From: Yoonia sp.
GTDB lineage: Bacteria > Pseudomonadota > Alphaproteobacteria > Rhodobacterales > Rhodobacteraceae
NCBI RefSeq assembly: GCF_017854565.1
Contig: NZ_JAFMHJ010000016.1
Span: forward strand, 22,188 to 67,263
Direction: 5' to 3'
DNA: 45,076 nt
Below the pieces are notes generated by a model. The model made no database searches. It saw only the letters and a program-made list of their open reading frames with translations, and was not told where the DNA came from. Both the position numbers and the translations under genes were made by a program. Of the stretch, positions 9,202 to 18,572 are shown one piece after another. How positions within the stretch are numbered: the first letter of the stretch is position 1; each line of letters begins with the position of its first letter.

Positions 9202-10092
9202 TCAGCTTCTCTTCAGTTTGGGGTCAAGGGCGTCGCGCAGGCCGTCACCCATCAGGTTGATGGCCAGAACCGTGATCAGGATGGCAAGGCCGGGAAAGGT
9301 CACGACCCACCACGCGCGCAAGATAAATTCGCGCGAATCGGCAAGCATCGTGCCCCATTCAGGCGTGGGTGGCTGCGCGCCCATCCCCAGAAAACCAAGC
9401 GCGGCAGCGTCCAGAATGGCCGATGAAAACGACAGCGCCGCCTGCACGATGATCGGCGCAAGGCAGTTGGGCAGGACCGTGATGAACATCCGCCGGAATA
9501 TCCCCGCGCCGGCCACGCGGGCCGAGGTGACGTAGTCTTTGGACAGCTCACCCAAGACCGACGCGCGCGCCAGCCGGACATAGTGTGGTTGCTGCACAAT
9601 CGCGATGGCGATCATCGCATTGATCAGCGAAGGACCCAGGATCGCGACCAGCACCAGCGCCAGCAGAAGCGATGGAAACGCAAGGATGATATCCATGATC
9701 CGCATGATGATCGTATCAAGCCATTTCGGCGCAAAGCCCGCCACAAGCCCCAGCAAGATACCGACAGAGGCGGCAATCCCCACGACAACGACACCGACGA
9801 ACAGCGAATAGCGCGCGCCATGCAGCAGACGGGACAGCATGTCGCGGCCAACCGCATCGGTGCCCAGCAGAAACTGGGTGGTGCCACCTTCCTGCCAGAA
9901 CGGCGGGACCAGCGTGTTTTGCCGGAACTGTTCGGTCGGCCCGTAGGGGGCAAGGATCGGCGCGCCCAATGCCATGACGACGATCGCGGCAAAGACATAC
10001 AGCCCGATCACAGCCCCGCGGTTTTCCCGGAAATAGTACCAGAATTCTGCAAGGCGACCGGGCCGGTCGGTGGGATTTACGGCAGTGGTCAT
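9202..10092 (-). CDS. dppC: Dipeptide ABC transporter permease, DppC type
   Basis: The 296-residue inner-membrane permease has an N-terminal membrane helix (GAVIGLYVFAAIVVMALGA), the subfamily hallmark LLGTDAVGRDMLSRLLHGAR, a periplasmic loop and a BPD_transp_1 core of about five helices. The EAA-type coupling loop (VTSARVAGAGIFRRMFI) contacts the ATPases. The start overlaps the dppB stop as TGATG. It forms the heterodimeric channel with DppB. Confidence 0.95.
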   Translation of the reverse strand: MTTAVNPTDRPGRLAEFWYYFRENRGAVIGLYVFAAIVVMALGAPILAPYGPTEQFRQNTLVPPFWQEGGTTQFLLGTDAVGRDMLSRLLHGARYSLFVGVVVVGIAASVGILLGLVAGFAPKWLDTIIMRIMDIILAFPSLLLALVLVAILGPSLINAMIAIAIVQQPHYVRLARASVLGELSKDYVTSARVAGAGIFRRMFITVLPNCLAPIIVQAALSFSSAILDAAALGFLGMGAQPPTPEWGTMLADSREFILRAWWVVTFPGLAILITVLAINLMGDGLRDALDPKLKRS

Positions 10093-11099
10093 CAGCGTTT
10101 CCGAATTTTGGGGTTAATGAAGCCATACAGCACGTCAACGATCAGGTTCACGATCATCACCATGACGGCGATCAGCAGCAGACCACCCTGCACCACGGGA
10201 TAGTCGCGGCGCGAAATGCTATCGACCATCCACTTGCCGATGCCCGGCCAGCTAAAGATCGTTTCGGTCAGGATAGCACCGGCAAGCAGGGTGCCGATGG
10301 ACAGACCGATCACCGTGATCACCGGGATCAGGGCATTGCGCAGCGCATGCACCCCGTTGATCCGGGCGGGCGACAGACCCTTGGCGCGGGCGGTACGGAT
10401 GTAATCCTCGCTCAGTACTTCGAGCATGGCAGACCGGGTTTGCCGCGCGATGACGGCCAGCGGGATCGTTCCCAGCACAATGGTCGGCAAAATCAGGTGC
10501 CGCACGGCAGAGCCGAACGCACCTTTTTGCCCTGACAGGATACTGTCGATCAGCATAAAGCCGGTCGTGTTGTCAAAGTAATACAACAGGTCGATCCGCC
10601 CCGATACCGGCGTCCAGGCAAGGTTGCCGCTGAATACGATGATCAGCAGCAGCGCCCACCAGAAGATCGGCATCGAATACCCCACCAATGCGGTAGACAT
10701 CAGCGCCCGGTCAAAGAACTTGCCCCGGTTCACCGCCGCGATCACCCCCGCAGGCAGGCCAAGGGCGATGGCAAGGATCATCGCGCAGATCGACAGTTCC
10801 AGCGTGGCGGGGAACAGCGCGAAAAATTCGTCCCAAACCGGGCGCTTGGTGACAAAGCTTTGGCCCAGATCACCCTGCACAATGCCGCCCAGATAGTGCC
10901 AGTATTGTTCCAATACCGGGCGGTCGAAACCCAGCTCTTCGACCAGCGATTGATAGCGTTCCTCGGTCATGCCGCGTTCGCCAGCCATGACGATGATCGG
11001 ATCACCCGGCAGAACGCGGATGAAGGCGAATGAAATCAGGGTCACGCCGATGAATGTCGGGACGAACGTCACCAGACGGGCAAGAATGTAGCGCAGCAT
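10092..11099 (-). CDS. dppB: Dipeptide ABC transporter permease, DppB type
   Basis: The 335-residue permease begins with the family signature (FVPTFIGVTLISFAFIRVLPGDP) and contains several membrane helices and an EAA loop (YIRTARAKGLSPARI). The length matches DppB of other proteobacteria. Its ATG overlaps the stop of the upstream M24 peptidase gene as TGATG, so peptidase and transporter are translationally linked. Confidence 0.95.
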   Translation of the reverse strand: MLRYILARLVTFVPTFIGVTLISFAFIRVLPGDPIIVMAGERGMTEERYQSLVEELGFDRPVLEQYWHYLGGIVQGDLGQSFVTKRPVWDEFFALFPATLELSICAMILAIALGLPAGVIAAVNRGKFFDRALMSTALVGYSMPIFWWALLLIIVFSGNLAWTPVSGRIDLLYYFDNTTGFMLIDSILSGQKGAFGSAVRHLILPTIVLGTIPLAVIARQTRSAMLEVLSEDYIRTARAKGLSPARINGVHALRNALIPVITVIGLSIGTLLAGAILTETIFSWPGIGKWMVDSISRRDYPVVQGGLLLIAVMVMIVNLIVDVLYGFINPKIRKR

Positions 11100-12199
11100 C
11101 AGGCGGCCCCCACGATCATCAGGTCTTTTGGGAACGACGTGAGTGAACGGCAGCCGGCATCCGTGATCAGCACGTCATCTTCGATCCGCACGCCAAAATT
11201 GCCGATATCGTAAAGGCCGGGTTCGTTGGTCCAGACCATGCCGGTTTGCATCACCTCGGGATTGCCGCGCATGATATAAGGCGCCTCGTGAACCTCGCGG
11301 CCAAGGCCGTGTCCGGTTTTCGTGCGAATCCGCGCGGCAAAGGGTGACGCCTCGAGCACGCGGGTCACTGCGTCGTCAATGTCGTGTGCGGTGACACCGG
11401 GCCGCGCGATGGCATGACCGGCCAGATTGGCGCGCAGCACGGTATCATAGACGGCGCGGCCTTCGTCGGTCGCATGTCCGATAAACACGGTGCGGGTGAT
11501 ATCGGCGGCAAACCCATGTTTGCGCGCGCCGAAGTCCAAAAGCAGCGCATCGCCTTCTTTTACCGCATAATCAGCGCGGGCGTGGGCGTGGGGCATGGCG
11601 GAATTATCGCCAGCGGCGACAATGGGCGGAAATGACAGCGCGTCGGCACCATGCGCAAACAGCGCCTGCACCAGCATCTGTTCGATTTGGGTTTCAGATT
11701 GGCCGACGCGGACCTGATCAAGGGTCTGTCGCAGCGCCGCCTCAGAAATATCAATGGCGGCTTGCAAGGCGCGGATGTCGGCATCTGTCTTGATCGCACG
11801 CAGGCCAGAAATGGCCTTTTCGCCGTCGATGATCTTCAAATCGGGCATGGCGGCCAGCAGGGCATGATGTGTAAAGACGCGCATTACCTGACCTTCGACC
11901 GCAAGCGACGTCAGTTTCAGATGATCCCCCAGCGCATCGAACGCGGGCTGATAGCCGTCCTGATCGCGCCAGTCGAACACGCGGCCTTCAAAGCCAACCT
12001 GCGCCCATGATCCCAGTTCGAGATTGGGGACGAGGGCGGCATCGGGGCCTTGGGCGCCGATGATGAGAACAAACGGGCGTTCGTGGCTGCCAAAGGCCTG
12101 ACCAACTGCGCGCGTGAAATTTGGGCCGGGGACCAGTGCAACGGCGTCAACACCAAGGGCGGACGCGACAAGGCGCAGGTCTGAAAAACGATCTGTCAT
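11099..12199 (-). CDS. M24 metallopeptidase (Xaa-Pro aminopeptidase/prolidase type)
   Basis: The 366-residue cytosolic peptidase has a creatinase-like N-terminal domain (about 1-130) and a pita-bread catalytic domain. All five metal ligands are visible: D222 (LLDFGA), D233 (AADITRT), H297 (GHGLG), E326 (TNEPGLY) and E340 (VRIEDD), so it should be active with two metal ions. A second histidine motif, MPHAHA (202-207), fits substrate binding. Start ATG 12199 is chosen because GGAG lies 6 nt upstream. Its place between dppA and dppB suggests it hydrolyses imported peptides, perhaps proline-containing ones. Whether it prefers N-terminal Xaa-Pro bonds or dipeptides cannot be told here. Confidence 0.92.
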   Translation of the reverse strand: MTDRFSDLRLVASALGVDAVALVPGPNFTRAVGQAFGSHERPFVLIIGAQGPDAALVPNLELGSWAQVGFEGRVFDWRDQDGYQPAFDALGDHLKLTSLAVEGQVMRVFTHHALLAAMPDLKIIDGEKAISGLRAIKTDADIRALQAAIDISEAALRQTLDQVRVGQSETQIEQMLVQALFAHGADALSFPPIVAAGDNSAMPHAHARADYAVKEGDALLLDFGARKHGFAADITRTVFIGHATDEGRAVYDTVLRANLAGHAIARPGVTAHDIDDAVTRVLEASPFAARIRTKTGHGLGREVHEAPYIMRGNPEVMQTGMVWTNEPGLYDIGNFGVRIEDDVLITDAGCRSLTSFPKDLMIVGAA

Positions 12200-12219
12200 G
12201 GAAAACTCCGGCGGGGGGT

Positions 12220-12247
12220 GTCCGGGGCCAGACATGTGGCCCCGGAC
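12220..12247 (-). promoter_or_regulatory. Intercistronic hairpin between dppA and the M24 peptidase gene
   Basis: Perfect 10-bp arms GTCCGGGGCC and GGCCCCGGAC (12220-12229 and 12238-12247) enclose an 8-nt loop. No T-run follows on the transcribed strand, so it is more likely an mRNA-stabilising or processing hairpin than a full terminator. Such hairpins after binding-protein genes are known to raise their expression over that of the permease genes. Confidence 0.75.
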
Positions 12248-12255
12248 GTTTGGAC

Positions 12256-13848
12256 TTATTCAGTCAGGCTTACACCGTAGAAGATGTGACCACCCAGCGG
12301 ATGCACGATATAGCCTTCGACTTCGGGGCGCATCGGCATGTAAACAACCGAGTGGGCGATGGTGGCCCAAGGTGCCTGATCCTTGAAGACGACCTGCGCC
12401 TCTTCGTACAGACGGGTCCGTTCAGCCTGATCGGTTTCGATCTTGGCGGCTTGGATCAGATCCTCGAACGGCTGATGGCACCATTGCGCCCGGTTCGAGT
12501 TGGTTACACCGTCACAACCCAGCAGCACGGCCAGGAAGTTGTCTGGATCACCGTTGTCACCCGTCCAACCCAGCAGAACGGCGCCGTCGCGGTCAATATC
12601 GGACGACCGGGACAGATACTCGCCCCATTCGTAGGACACAATTTCAACCGTGACGCCGATCTTGGCAAAGTCTTCCTGCATCAGCTCGGCCATGCGGCGG
12701 GCGTTGGGGTTATAGGGGCGCTGAACCGGCATTGCCCAGATTTTCAACGTCAGGTCCGTCACGCCAGCCGCTTCCAATGCGGCTTTGGCGGCTTCTGGAT
12801 CATAGGGGTCGTCAACGACAGCGTCGTTGTAGGACCACATGGTTGGCGGGATCGGGTTCTTGGCGATCTGACCGGAGCCCTGAAATACCACGTCGATGAT
12901 CGCTTGCTTGTCGATGGCCATGTTCAGGGCCTTGCGCACATCGGGGTTGTCAAATGGCGCCATCTGCGTGTTGTAGGCCAGATAGCCCACGTTCAGACCT
13001 TCCTGTTCCAACACGTTGACACCGTCATCGGCCTTCATCGCTTCGACATCGGCGGGGTTGGGGTATGGCATGACGTGGCATTCACCCGCCTGCAGCTTTT
13101 GATAACGCACGGATGCGTCGGGCGTGATCGCAAAGATCAGGTTTTCCAGCTCGGACGCGCCGTTCCAGTAATCGGGGTTGGTGGTATAGCGGATTACCGC
13201 GTCTTTTTGATAGGCGACAAAGCTGAACGGGCCAGTGCCGATAGGGGCCTGATTCAGCATCTCCGGCGTGCCGGCGGCCATCATCGCATCGGCATATTCA
13301 GCCGACAGGATAGACGCGAAATCCATCGCCATATTGGCGATAAACGGAGCCTCGCGGCGGGTCAGCACGAATTTAACGGTATAATCGTCGATTTTTTCAA
13401 CAGAGGCGACCAGATCGGGCATCGACATGCCTTCAAAGTATTCCCATGTGCCGCCCGACACGCCGTTGTACGGGTGGTCAGCAAGCCGCTGACGCTCAAA
13501 GCTGAAGATCACGTCGTCGGCGTTGAAGTCGCGCGTCGGTGTGAACATTTCGTTGGCGTGGAATGCCACGCCCTGACGCAGTTTGAAGGTGTATTCCAGA
13601 CCGTCTGCGGATGCTTCCCAGCTTTCGGCCAGACCCGGGATGACGTTCGTGGTCCCGGTGTCAAACTCGGTCAAGCGGTTGTAGATCGGGTGCGACGACG
13701 CATCGAACGTGGTGCCCGAGGTATAAAGCGCGGGGTCAAAGCCTTCGGGTGAGCCTTCGGAGCAATACACCAGCGTCTGTGCCGCCAGTGTTGTCGCACT
13801 GAGCGCGCTGAGCAGCAGGCCAGAGGCGATATTTCGTTTCAGTGACAT
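12256..13848 (-). CDS. dppA: Periplasmic dipeptide-binding protein, DppA type
   Basis: The 530-residue substrate-binding protein of family SBP_bac_5 has a signal peptide (MSLKRNIASGLLLSALSATT, cut near LAAQ). The mature N-terminus LVYCSEGSPEGFDPALYTSG closely matches enterobacterial DppA, and NRLTEFDTGTTNVIPGLAESW continues the match. It captures dipeptides in the periplasm and delivers them to DppBC. The start is ATG 13848 with AGGAGA 9-14 nt upstream. It is the first gene of the operon, so the promoter should lie in the following 400-bp gap. I saw no truncation. Confidence 0.95.
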   Translation of the reverse strand: MSLKRNIASGLLLSALSATTLAAQTLVYCSEGSPEGFDPALYTSGTTFDASSHPIYNRLTEFDTGTTNVIPGLAESWEASADGLEYTFKLRQGVAFHANEMFTPTRDFNADDVIFSFERQRLADHPYNGVSGGTWEYFEGMSMPDLVASVEKIDDYTVKFVLTRREAPFIANMAMDFASILSAEYADAMMAAGTPEMLNQAPIGTGPFSFVAYQKDAVIRYTTNPDYWNGASELENLIFAITPDASVRYQKLQAGECHVMPYPNPADVEAMKADDGVNVLEQEGLNVGYLAYNTQMAPFDNPDVRKALNMAIDKQAIIDVVFQGSGQIAKNPIPPTMWSYNDAVVDDPYDPEAAKAALEAAGVTDLTLKIWAMPVQRPYNPNARRMAELMQEDFAKIGVTVEIVSYEWGEYLSRSSDIDRDGAVLLGWTGDNGDPDNFLAVLLGCDGVTNSNRAQWCHQPFEDLIQAAKIETDQAERTRLYEEAQVVFKDQAPWATIAHSVVYMPMRPEVEGYIVHPLGGHIFYGVSLTE

Positions 13849-14247
13849 GTCAATTTTCTCCTGTTGAAGATCATGTTCTTGGATTGTCGGATGGCCGGGC
13901 GACCCGGCCACGACTTTTACGCTGTTCTTGCGACAGCACTTTGGGCTGCAAACTTTTTTCCTACCCCCGGATTTGCCGGGATTGCCTGCAACGCAATCGC
14001 TTCTACCTGATCTCGCATAGGCACAGTCCTTACGTCGGGGCATCGTCGGCTGGCCCAAAACGCGTTCACCACTATCGGCATGACAATGGTGCTGCGCAAT
14101 GAAGCAAACATAAACCTCATGCTGAGACAAAAACAAATTTTGATCAACTGGAAAATTTTTTCTTTGACTGGCACAGGTTATCACGGGACTGGCGATGCGG
14201 CCCGGCAGTCGCTAAACCAGCGCCGTGGTCTGGTGCAGGAGAACCAA
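13849..14247. promoter_or_regulatory. Divergent intergenic region dppA / DUF2125 gene (399 bp)
   Basis: This must hold the dppABCDF promoter and that of the DUF2125 gene. I see a hairpin with arms GGCCGGG and CCCGGCC (13893-13899 and 13903-13909) in the dppA leader, and an AT-rich stretch at about 14100-14170 (GGAAAATTTTTTCTTTGAC). An in-frame extension of the DUF2125 ORF into this region lacks family features. No RNA gene was recognised. Confidence 0.5.
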
Positions 14248-15240
14248 ATGCGGCGGCTGACATTTCTGGTGGGATTGCTTGCCGCGCTTTACAGCGGGTA
14301 TTGGGTTCTGGGCGCTTTCGCGGTCAAGCAGGGTGCCGCGACGCAGATCAGCGCGGCGCAGCGGGACGGCTGGGGGGTCGCGTATCGCGATTTGCAACTG
14401 CGCGGCTTTCCGTCGCGCTTTGACACAACGGCCAGTGATCTGGTGCTGACATCCCCTGACGGGCTGTGGTCATGGGCGGCCCCGTTCGTACAGGTCTTCG
14501 CGCTGAGCTATCGGCCCAACCGGGTCATCGTGGCCTTTCCCAACGACCAGACACTGCGGTTTGGTGACCAGAATATGCGCATCACCGGCGACAGGTTGCG
14601 CGCCAGCGCAGGTGTTGCGGCGAACACCGATCTTTCGTTTGATGCCGTCACGTTGGATGCCGCCGCGACGACGGTCGTTTCCGATTTCGGTTGGACGGCT
14701 GGTCTGGACCGCGCGATTGCCGCGATGCGTGCCAAGCCGGGTGCGGGCAACAGCTATGACATCTACGTTGATGCGGACCAACTGACATTGCCCGCGACCG
14801 CACTGCACCGGATCGACCCACAGGCGCGGTTGCCGCAGACGATTACGCGGATTGCCTTGGACAGCACCGTCACGCTGGATCGTGCGCTTGACCGGCATGC
14901 CTTTGACGGCCAAAATTCACTGCCGGTGGCGCAGCGGGTCGTGCTGAATAGCTTTGTTCTTGATTGGGGGGATCTCGGGGTGCGCGCGGATGGCGCTGTG
15001 GATATTGACGCGCTGGGCGTCTTGAACGGGCGCGTCACCGTTCGAACGGCGCAGTGGCGCGAAATCATTGCGCTGTTGGTCAGTGCAGGCGCCATTGATC
15101 CCGGTGTTGCGCCGACTGTGGTGAATGTGGTGGCCACAATGGCGCCGGATGGCCAGATGCTTGAGTTGCCGATCATGTTCCGCGACGGCTTTGTCTGGGT
15201 TGGCCCGCTGCCCGTCGGTCCCGCGCCGCGCCTGCGCTAA
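14248..15240 (+). CDS. DUF2125 family envelope protein
   Basis: The 330-residue protein has an N-terminal membrane anchor or signal (LTFLVGLLAALYSGYWVLGAF). The body is beta-rich, with family-like sequence GWGVAYRDLQLRGFPSRFD and a C-terminal PIMFRDGFVWVGPLPVGPAP. DUF2125 proteins are common in alphaproteobacteria and have no established function that I know of. Their build suggests an inner-membrane-anchored periplasmic protein. The start is ATG 14248, with AGGAG 7 nt upstream. It is divergent from dppA and convergent with ycjF. Confidence 0.85.
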   Translation: MRRLTFLVGLLAALYSGYWVLGAFAVKQGAATQISAAQRDGWGVAYRDLQLRGFPSRFDTTASDLVLTSPDGLWSWAAPFVQVFALSYRPNRVIVAFPNDQTLRFGDQNMRITGDRLRASAGVAANTDLSFDAVTLDAAATTVVSDFGWTAGLDRAIAAMRAKPGAGNSYDIYVDADQLTLPATALHRIDPQARLPQTITRIALDSTVTLDRALDRHAFDGQNSLPVAQRVVLNSFVLDWGDLGVRADGAVDIDALGVLNGRVTVRTAQWREIIALLVSAGAIDPGVAPTVVNVVATMAPDGQMLELPIMFRDGFVWVGPLPVGPAPRLR

Positions 15241-15311
15241 GCATCGCAAGATCAAATGCCCGGAAATTCGGTCGGCACCCCGGACGGTGGTTTTCCGGCG
15301 TTCGAAATGCG

Positions 15312-16301
15312 TTACGCCCGCCCAAAAAGCCCGGTCAGCGCCCGCCGGACAAGGGCTGTCACAGAGGGCCGTCTTGCGGCATGAAATGGCAGGGGCCGGC
15401 AGACCTCTATCGCGGCGACGCCAACGCGCGCGGTCAGTGCGCCGTTGATCACACCCTCGCCAAAGCGCCGCGAAACTTTGGACAACACCCCACCGCCCGC
15501 GATTGATCCGATCAGATCATCGCCCACGGCCACCGCACCGGTTGCGACCAGATGGGTCAGCACGGTCCGGGTCAGCCGCCAACTGCCGAATGTGCCCGCC
15601 CGCCCGCCGTAGACTTCGGCGATCCGGCGGATCATCCGCAGGTTCGCGGTCAGGGCTGTGAACAGGTCGGCCAGCGCGATGGGAACAATCGCCGTGACGG
15701 TGGCGACTTGTCGTGCGGCTGCTTCGACCTCGCGGGTGGCGCGGGCATCAAGCGGGGCAAGCAGGGTGGTTTCGGCAAGGCCCAGCAGGCCATCGGCGTC
15801 CAACACATCGCTGTGCCGTTCCTGCATCTCGGCCCGGCCCCACGCGGTGTCAGCGCGGTTTGCATATAGCCGGTCCAATGCCCCCACCACATCACGCGCC
15901 GCCATCAAATCATGGCTATCGAGCGCGTCGCGCGCCATGCGCTGAATCTGATCCAGACGGCGCAACCGGCCAAAGGCCGCAAGTTCACGCAGCGCCATGA
16001 CCCCTAAAACCACCACCAGAAGGCTGATCAGGATCGTTGCAATACCGCCAAGCAACGGGGACCGGTCCAGCAATGTGTTCACGTAATCCCAAGCCGCCAA
16101 TGACACGATAAAGCCGGTCAGGGAAAACGCCAGTGACCAAAACCACCGCGCCAGACGCGACGGGCGGCGGGCGGCCAATGCGGCCACCTGCTGCATCGCA
16201 GCGCGCTGCGGGTCGTCCACGCCGTCGGGCACTGCAGGGGCCGCATCGGGCTGCGCCACATTTGCATCGTCCAGATCAATCAGAACCGGGCCTGTCTTCA
16301 T
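15312..16301 (-). CDS. ycjF: YcjF family membrane protein (DUF697/TIGR01620)
   Basis: The 329-residue protein has a hydrophilic N-terminus, two adjacent membrane helices (about 50-70 and 83-104) and a C-terminal DUF697-like helical domain (GGVLSKVSRRFGEGVINGALTAR region). The start overlaps the ycjX stop as ATGA. YcjX-YcjF pairs are widespread and linked in E. coli to envelope-stress (phage-shock) regulons, but their biochemical role is not established. YcjF probably anchors or partners the YcjX nucleotide-binding protein at the inner membrane. Confidence 0.9.
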   Translation of the reverse strand: MKTGPVLIDLDDANVAQPDAAPAVPDGVDDPQRAAMQQVAALAARRPSRLARWFWSLAFSLTGFIVSLAAWDYVNTLLDRSPLLGGIATILISLLVVVLGVMALRELAAFGRLRRLDQIQRMARDALDSHDLMAARDVVGALDRLYANRADTAWGRAEMQERHSDVLDADGLLGLAETTLLAPLDARATREVEAAARQVATVTAIVPIALADLFTALTANLRMIRRIAEVYGGRAGTFGSWRLTRTVLTHLVATGAVAVGDDLIGSIAGGGVLSKVSRRFGEGVINGALTARVGVAAIEVCRPLPFHAARRPSVTALVRRALTGLFGRA

Positions 16302-17725
16302 AACTTGTCTCCGATCAGGAACTGCGCGGCCTTGTCCAACCGGATGTGCGGGGGCCCATCGCCGGGGCGCAGTGTCAGCCGGGCGGGCGCAAAGTTCATC
16401 ACGCTATAGTCAGCATCAAGCCAGTGCGCGGCGCCTTCACGGGCCGGGGCAAGCAGATGCGCGGGGTCCGTGGGCAGTTTGCCGGGATAGAACGCCGCCT
16501 GTTTCCCACTGTCGAGCAGTCGCCCCCGCACCACATCCAGTGGGCCGTCCTTATGGTCAATCGTTTCCTCGACCGTTGTGCGCAGGGCCGCAATGGACAT
16601 GGCGGCGGTCTTGGCGCCTGCGAAATCGGCGCGGTCGCGCGCCTCGCGCAGCAGCGCCTCGGTGATGGCGCTCAGCTGGGGGTGCTGGCTGTGATGCAGG
16701 TGGTCGGCCTTGGTCGCCGCGAACAGGATTTTTTCCACCCGGCGCCCGTTGAAAATCCGGGTCAGGAACGCATTGCGCCCGGGCTTGAATGCCCCGAGGA
16801 TACGGGCCATCGCGCTGCGCAGATCATCAAGTGCCGCCGGCCCGGCGTGGATCGCGCCCAGCACATCCACCAGCACGATCTGGCGGTCGATCTTGGCAAA
16901 GTGATCGCGAAAGAACGGCCGCACGATATTGCGCTTGTAGCTTTCAAACCGCCGCTCGAACTCGCGGCCAAGCGAGTGGCGCGCGAACGGCCCGCCGGGC
17001 AGTGGGGCAAAGGTCAGTACGGGCGACCCGGCAAGGTCACCGGGCAGCAAGAAACGCCCGGGCGTGCAGTCGGAAAAACCCGCCGCACGGCTTTGGTTCA
17101 GATGCGCGGTAAAACAGGCGGCAAGCCCCAGCGCTTGTGGTTCATCCAGCGCGACGTTTGCATCGCAGCCGTTCAGCATCTGCAAATAGGCATCGCCGCC
17201 GGGCCGCCCTGTGGCGCGGACAAGCGCGGCCTTGGACCATGCGGCATAGGTCTGATCCAGCAGCCCTAGGTCCAGTAGCCATTCGCCGGGATAATCGACG
17301 ATATCAATGTGGACGGTGCGGGGGCCAGAAAACCCCGACAGCAAGCCGCTGGGCTGCACCCGCAATGACAGGCGCAGTTCACTGATCCGCAGCGTCCCAT
17401 CGGGCCAGCTGGGGTCCGGGGCCGTGAGCCGGGCCAGATGCGCCTCGTAGGCAAAGCGGGGGATGGTATCATCGGGCTGCGGCTGCAAATACGCGGCGCG
17501 GATCGCGCCATTGGTCGCCGCGGTTAGCTGCGGCATCCGGCCCCGGTCCATCAGATTGGCCACAAGGGACGTGATAAACACCGTCTTGCCCGCCCGCGAC
17601 AGGCCGGTGACGCCAAGCCGGATCACCTGATCGGAAAAGGGTGCCGTCAGTGTATCCGTGACGCCTTCAATGCCGCGTGCGACATGATCGGCGAGTGCTG
17701 CGATGACCAATGACTGCCCTTTCAC
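16298..17725 (-). CDS. ycjX: YcjX family P-loop NTPase (DUF463)
   Basis: The 475-residue protein has an N-terminal Walker A motif GLSRAGKT (41-48), typical for the YcjX/DUF463 family, and other family stretches such as DIVDYPGEWLLDLGLL and LFAATKADHLHHSQHP, the latter giving the TKAD nucleotide-specificity motif. It is a dynamin/GTPase-like protein acting with YcjF. The frame starts at a GTG (17725) with no strong ribosome site. No upstream ATG was found in frame. It diverges from truA with 79 nt between the two start codons. Confidence 0.92.
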   Translation of the reverse strand: MKGQSLVIAALADHVARGIEGVTDTLTAPFSDQVIRLGVTGLSRAGKTVFITSLVANLMDRGRMPQLTAATNGAIRAAYLQPQPDDTIPRFAYEAHLARLTAPDPSWPDGTLRISELRLSLRVQPSGLLSGFSGPRTVHIDIVDYPGEWLLDLGLLDQTYAAWSKAALVRATGRPGGDAYLQMLNGCDANVALDEPQALGLAACFTAHLNQSRAAGFSDCTPGRFLLPGDLAGSPVLTFAPLPGGPFARHSLGREFERRFESYKRNIVRPFFRDHFAKIDRQIVLVDVLGAIHAGPAALDDLRSAMARILGAFKPGRNAFLTRIFNGRRVEKILFAATKADHLHHSQHPQLSAITEALLREARDRADFAGAKTAAMSIAALRTTVEETIDHKDGPLDVVRGRLLDSGKQAAFYPGKLPTDPAHLLAPAREGAAHWLDADYSVMNFAPARLTLRPGDGPPHIRLDKAAQFLIGDKL

Positions 17726-17804
17726 TACTTGGCATACAGATAGGTGAGGGCCGGGCAGATGTGTAGGGATTGATTTTGTGCAGCCGTGCGCCTACTCCGA
17801 CCGG

Positions 17805-18572
17805 ATGCCACGTTATGCCCTTCTTGTTGAATATCACGGCGCGCCCTTTTCCGGGTGGCAGCGCCAGAACGATCACCCGTCGGTGCAAGCCGCGATCGAA
17901 GCCGCGCTGGCCAAGCTGGAGCCCGGCGCGCATACGATTGCCGCCGCAGGCCGCACTGATGCCGGGGTGCATGCCACGGGGCAGGTGGCGCATTGCGATC
18001 TGGCCCGTGACTGGGACCCGTTTCGTCTGTCAGAGGCGCTCAATTTCCATCTCAAGCCCGCGCCGGTCGCCATTGTGGCCTGTGCGCAGGTCGCACAGGA
18101 TTGGCACGCGCGGTTTGATGCGGTCGAGCGGCAGTATCTTTTTCGCCTGATCGCACGCCGTGCGCCGCTGACGTCAGAGGCGGGCCAGATATGGCGGGTA
18201 AACCATGAACTGGACGCGGATGCGATGCAGGCGGGCGCGGATCGGTTGATTGGGCACCATGATTTCACGACGTTCCGGTCGTCGATCTGTCAGGCCAAAA
18301 GCCCGGTGAAGACGCTGGACGAACTGCGGGTCACGGCAATTCCGCGCCGCATCGGCACCGAGTACCAGTTTTACGTGCGCGCCCGTTCGTTCCTGCACAA
18401 TCAGTTGCGCAGCTTTGTCGGCACCCTCGAACGGGTCGGCGCCGGCGCTTGGACCCCTGATGATGTGACACGGGCGCTTGTGGCCAGAAACCGCGCCGCT
18501 TGCGGCCCGGTCTGCCCACCGCAGGGGCTTTATCTGGCCGGGGTGCGCTATCCGGTCGATCCCTTCGCCTAA
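17805..18572 (+). CDS. truA: tRNA pseudouridine(38-40) synthase TruA
   Basis: The 255-residue enzyme isomerises uridines at positions 38-40 of tRNA anticodon arms. The catalytic aspartate is D52 in [12 protein letters not shown]. Other family blocks are [12 protein letters not shown] at the N-terminus, [13 protein letters not shown] and [19 protein letters not shown]. Length is normal. The start is taken at ATG 17805, where the conserved N-terminus begins. A GTG at 17778 would add nine unconserved residues. The stop TAA lies only 8 nt before an 11-bp tandem repeat. Confidence 0.96.
   Translation: MPRYALLVEYHGAPFSGWQRQNDHPSVQAAIEAALAKLEPGAHTIAAAGRTDAGVHATGQVAHCDLARDWDPFRLSEALNFHLKPAPVAIVACAQVAQDWHARFDAVERQYLFRLIARRAPLTSEAGQIWRVNHELDADAMQAGADRLIGHHDFTTFRSSICQAKSPVKTLDELRVTAIPRRIGTEYQFYVRARSFLHNQLRSFVGTLERVGAGAWTPDDVTRALVARNRAACGPVCPPQGLYLAGVRYPVDPFA

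Noticed and set aside
12121..13752. 543-codon plus-strand open frame
   Set aside because: It is antisense to dppA, which has an unambiguous signal peptide and DppA family sequence.
15312..17725. Small GTPase/dynamin phage-defence pair
   Set aside because: Both proteins match the widespread YcjX/YcjF pair, with no nuclease or effector domain beside them.
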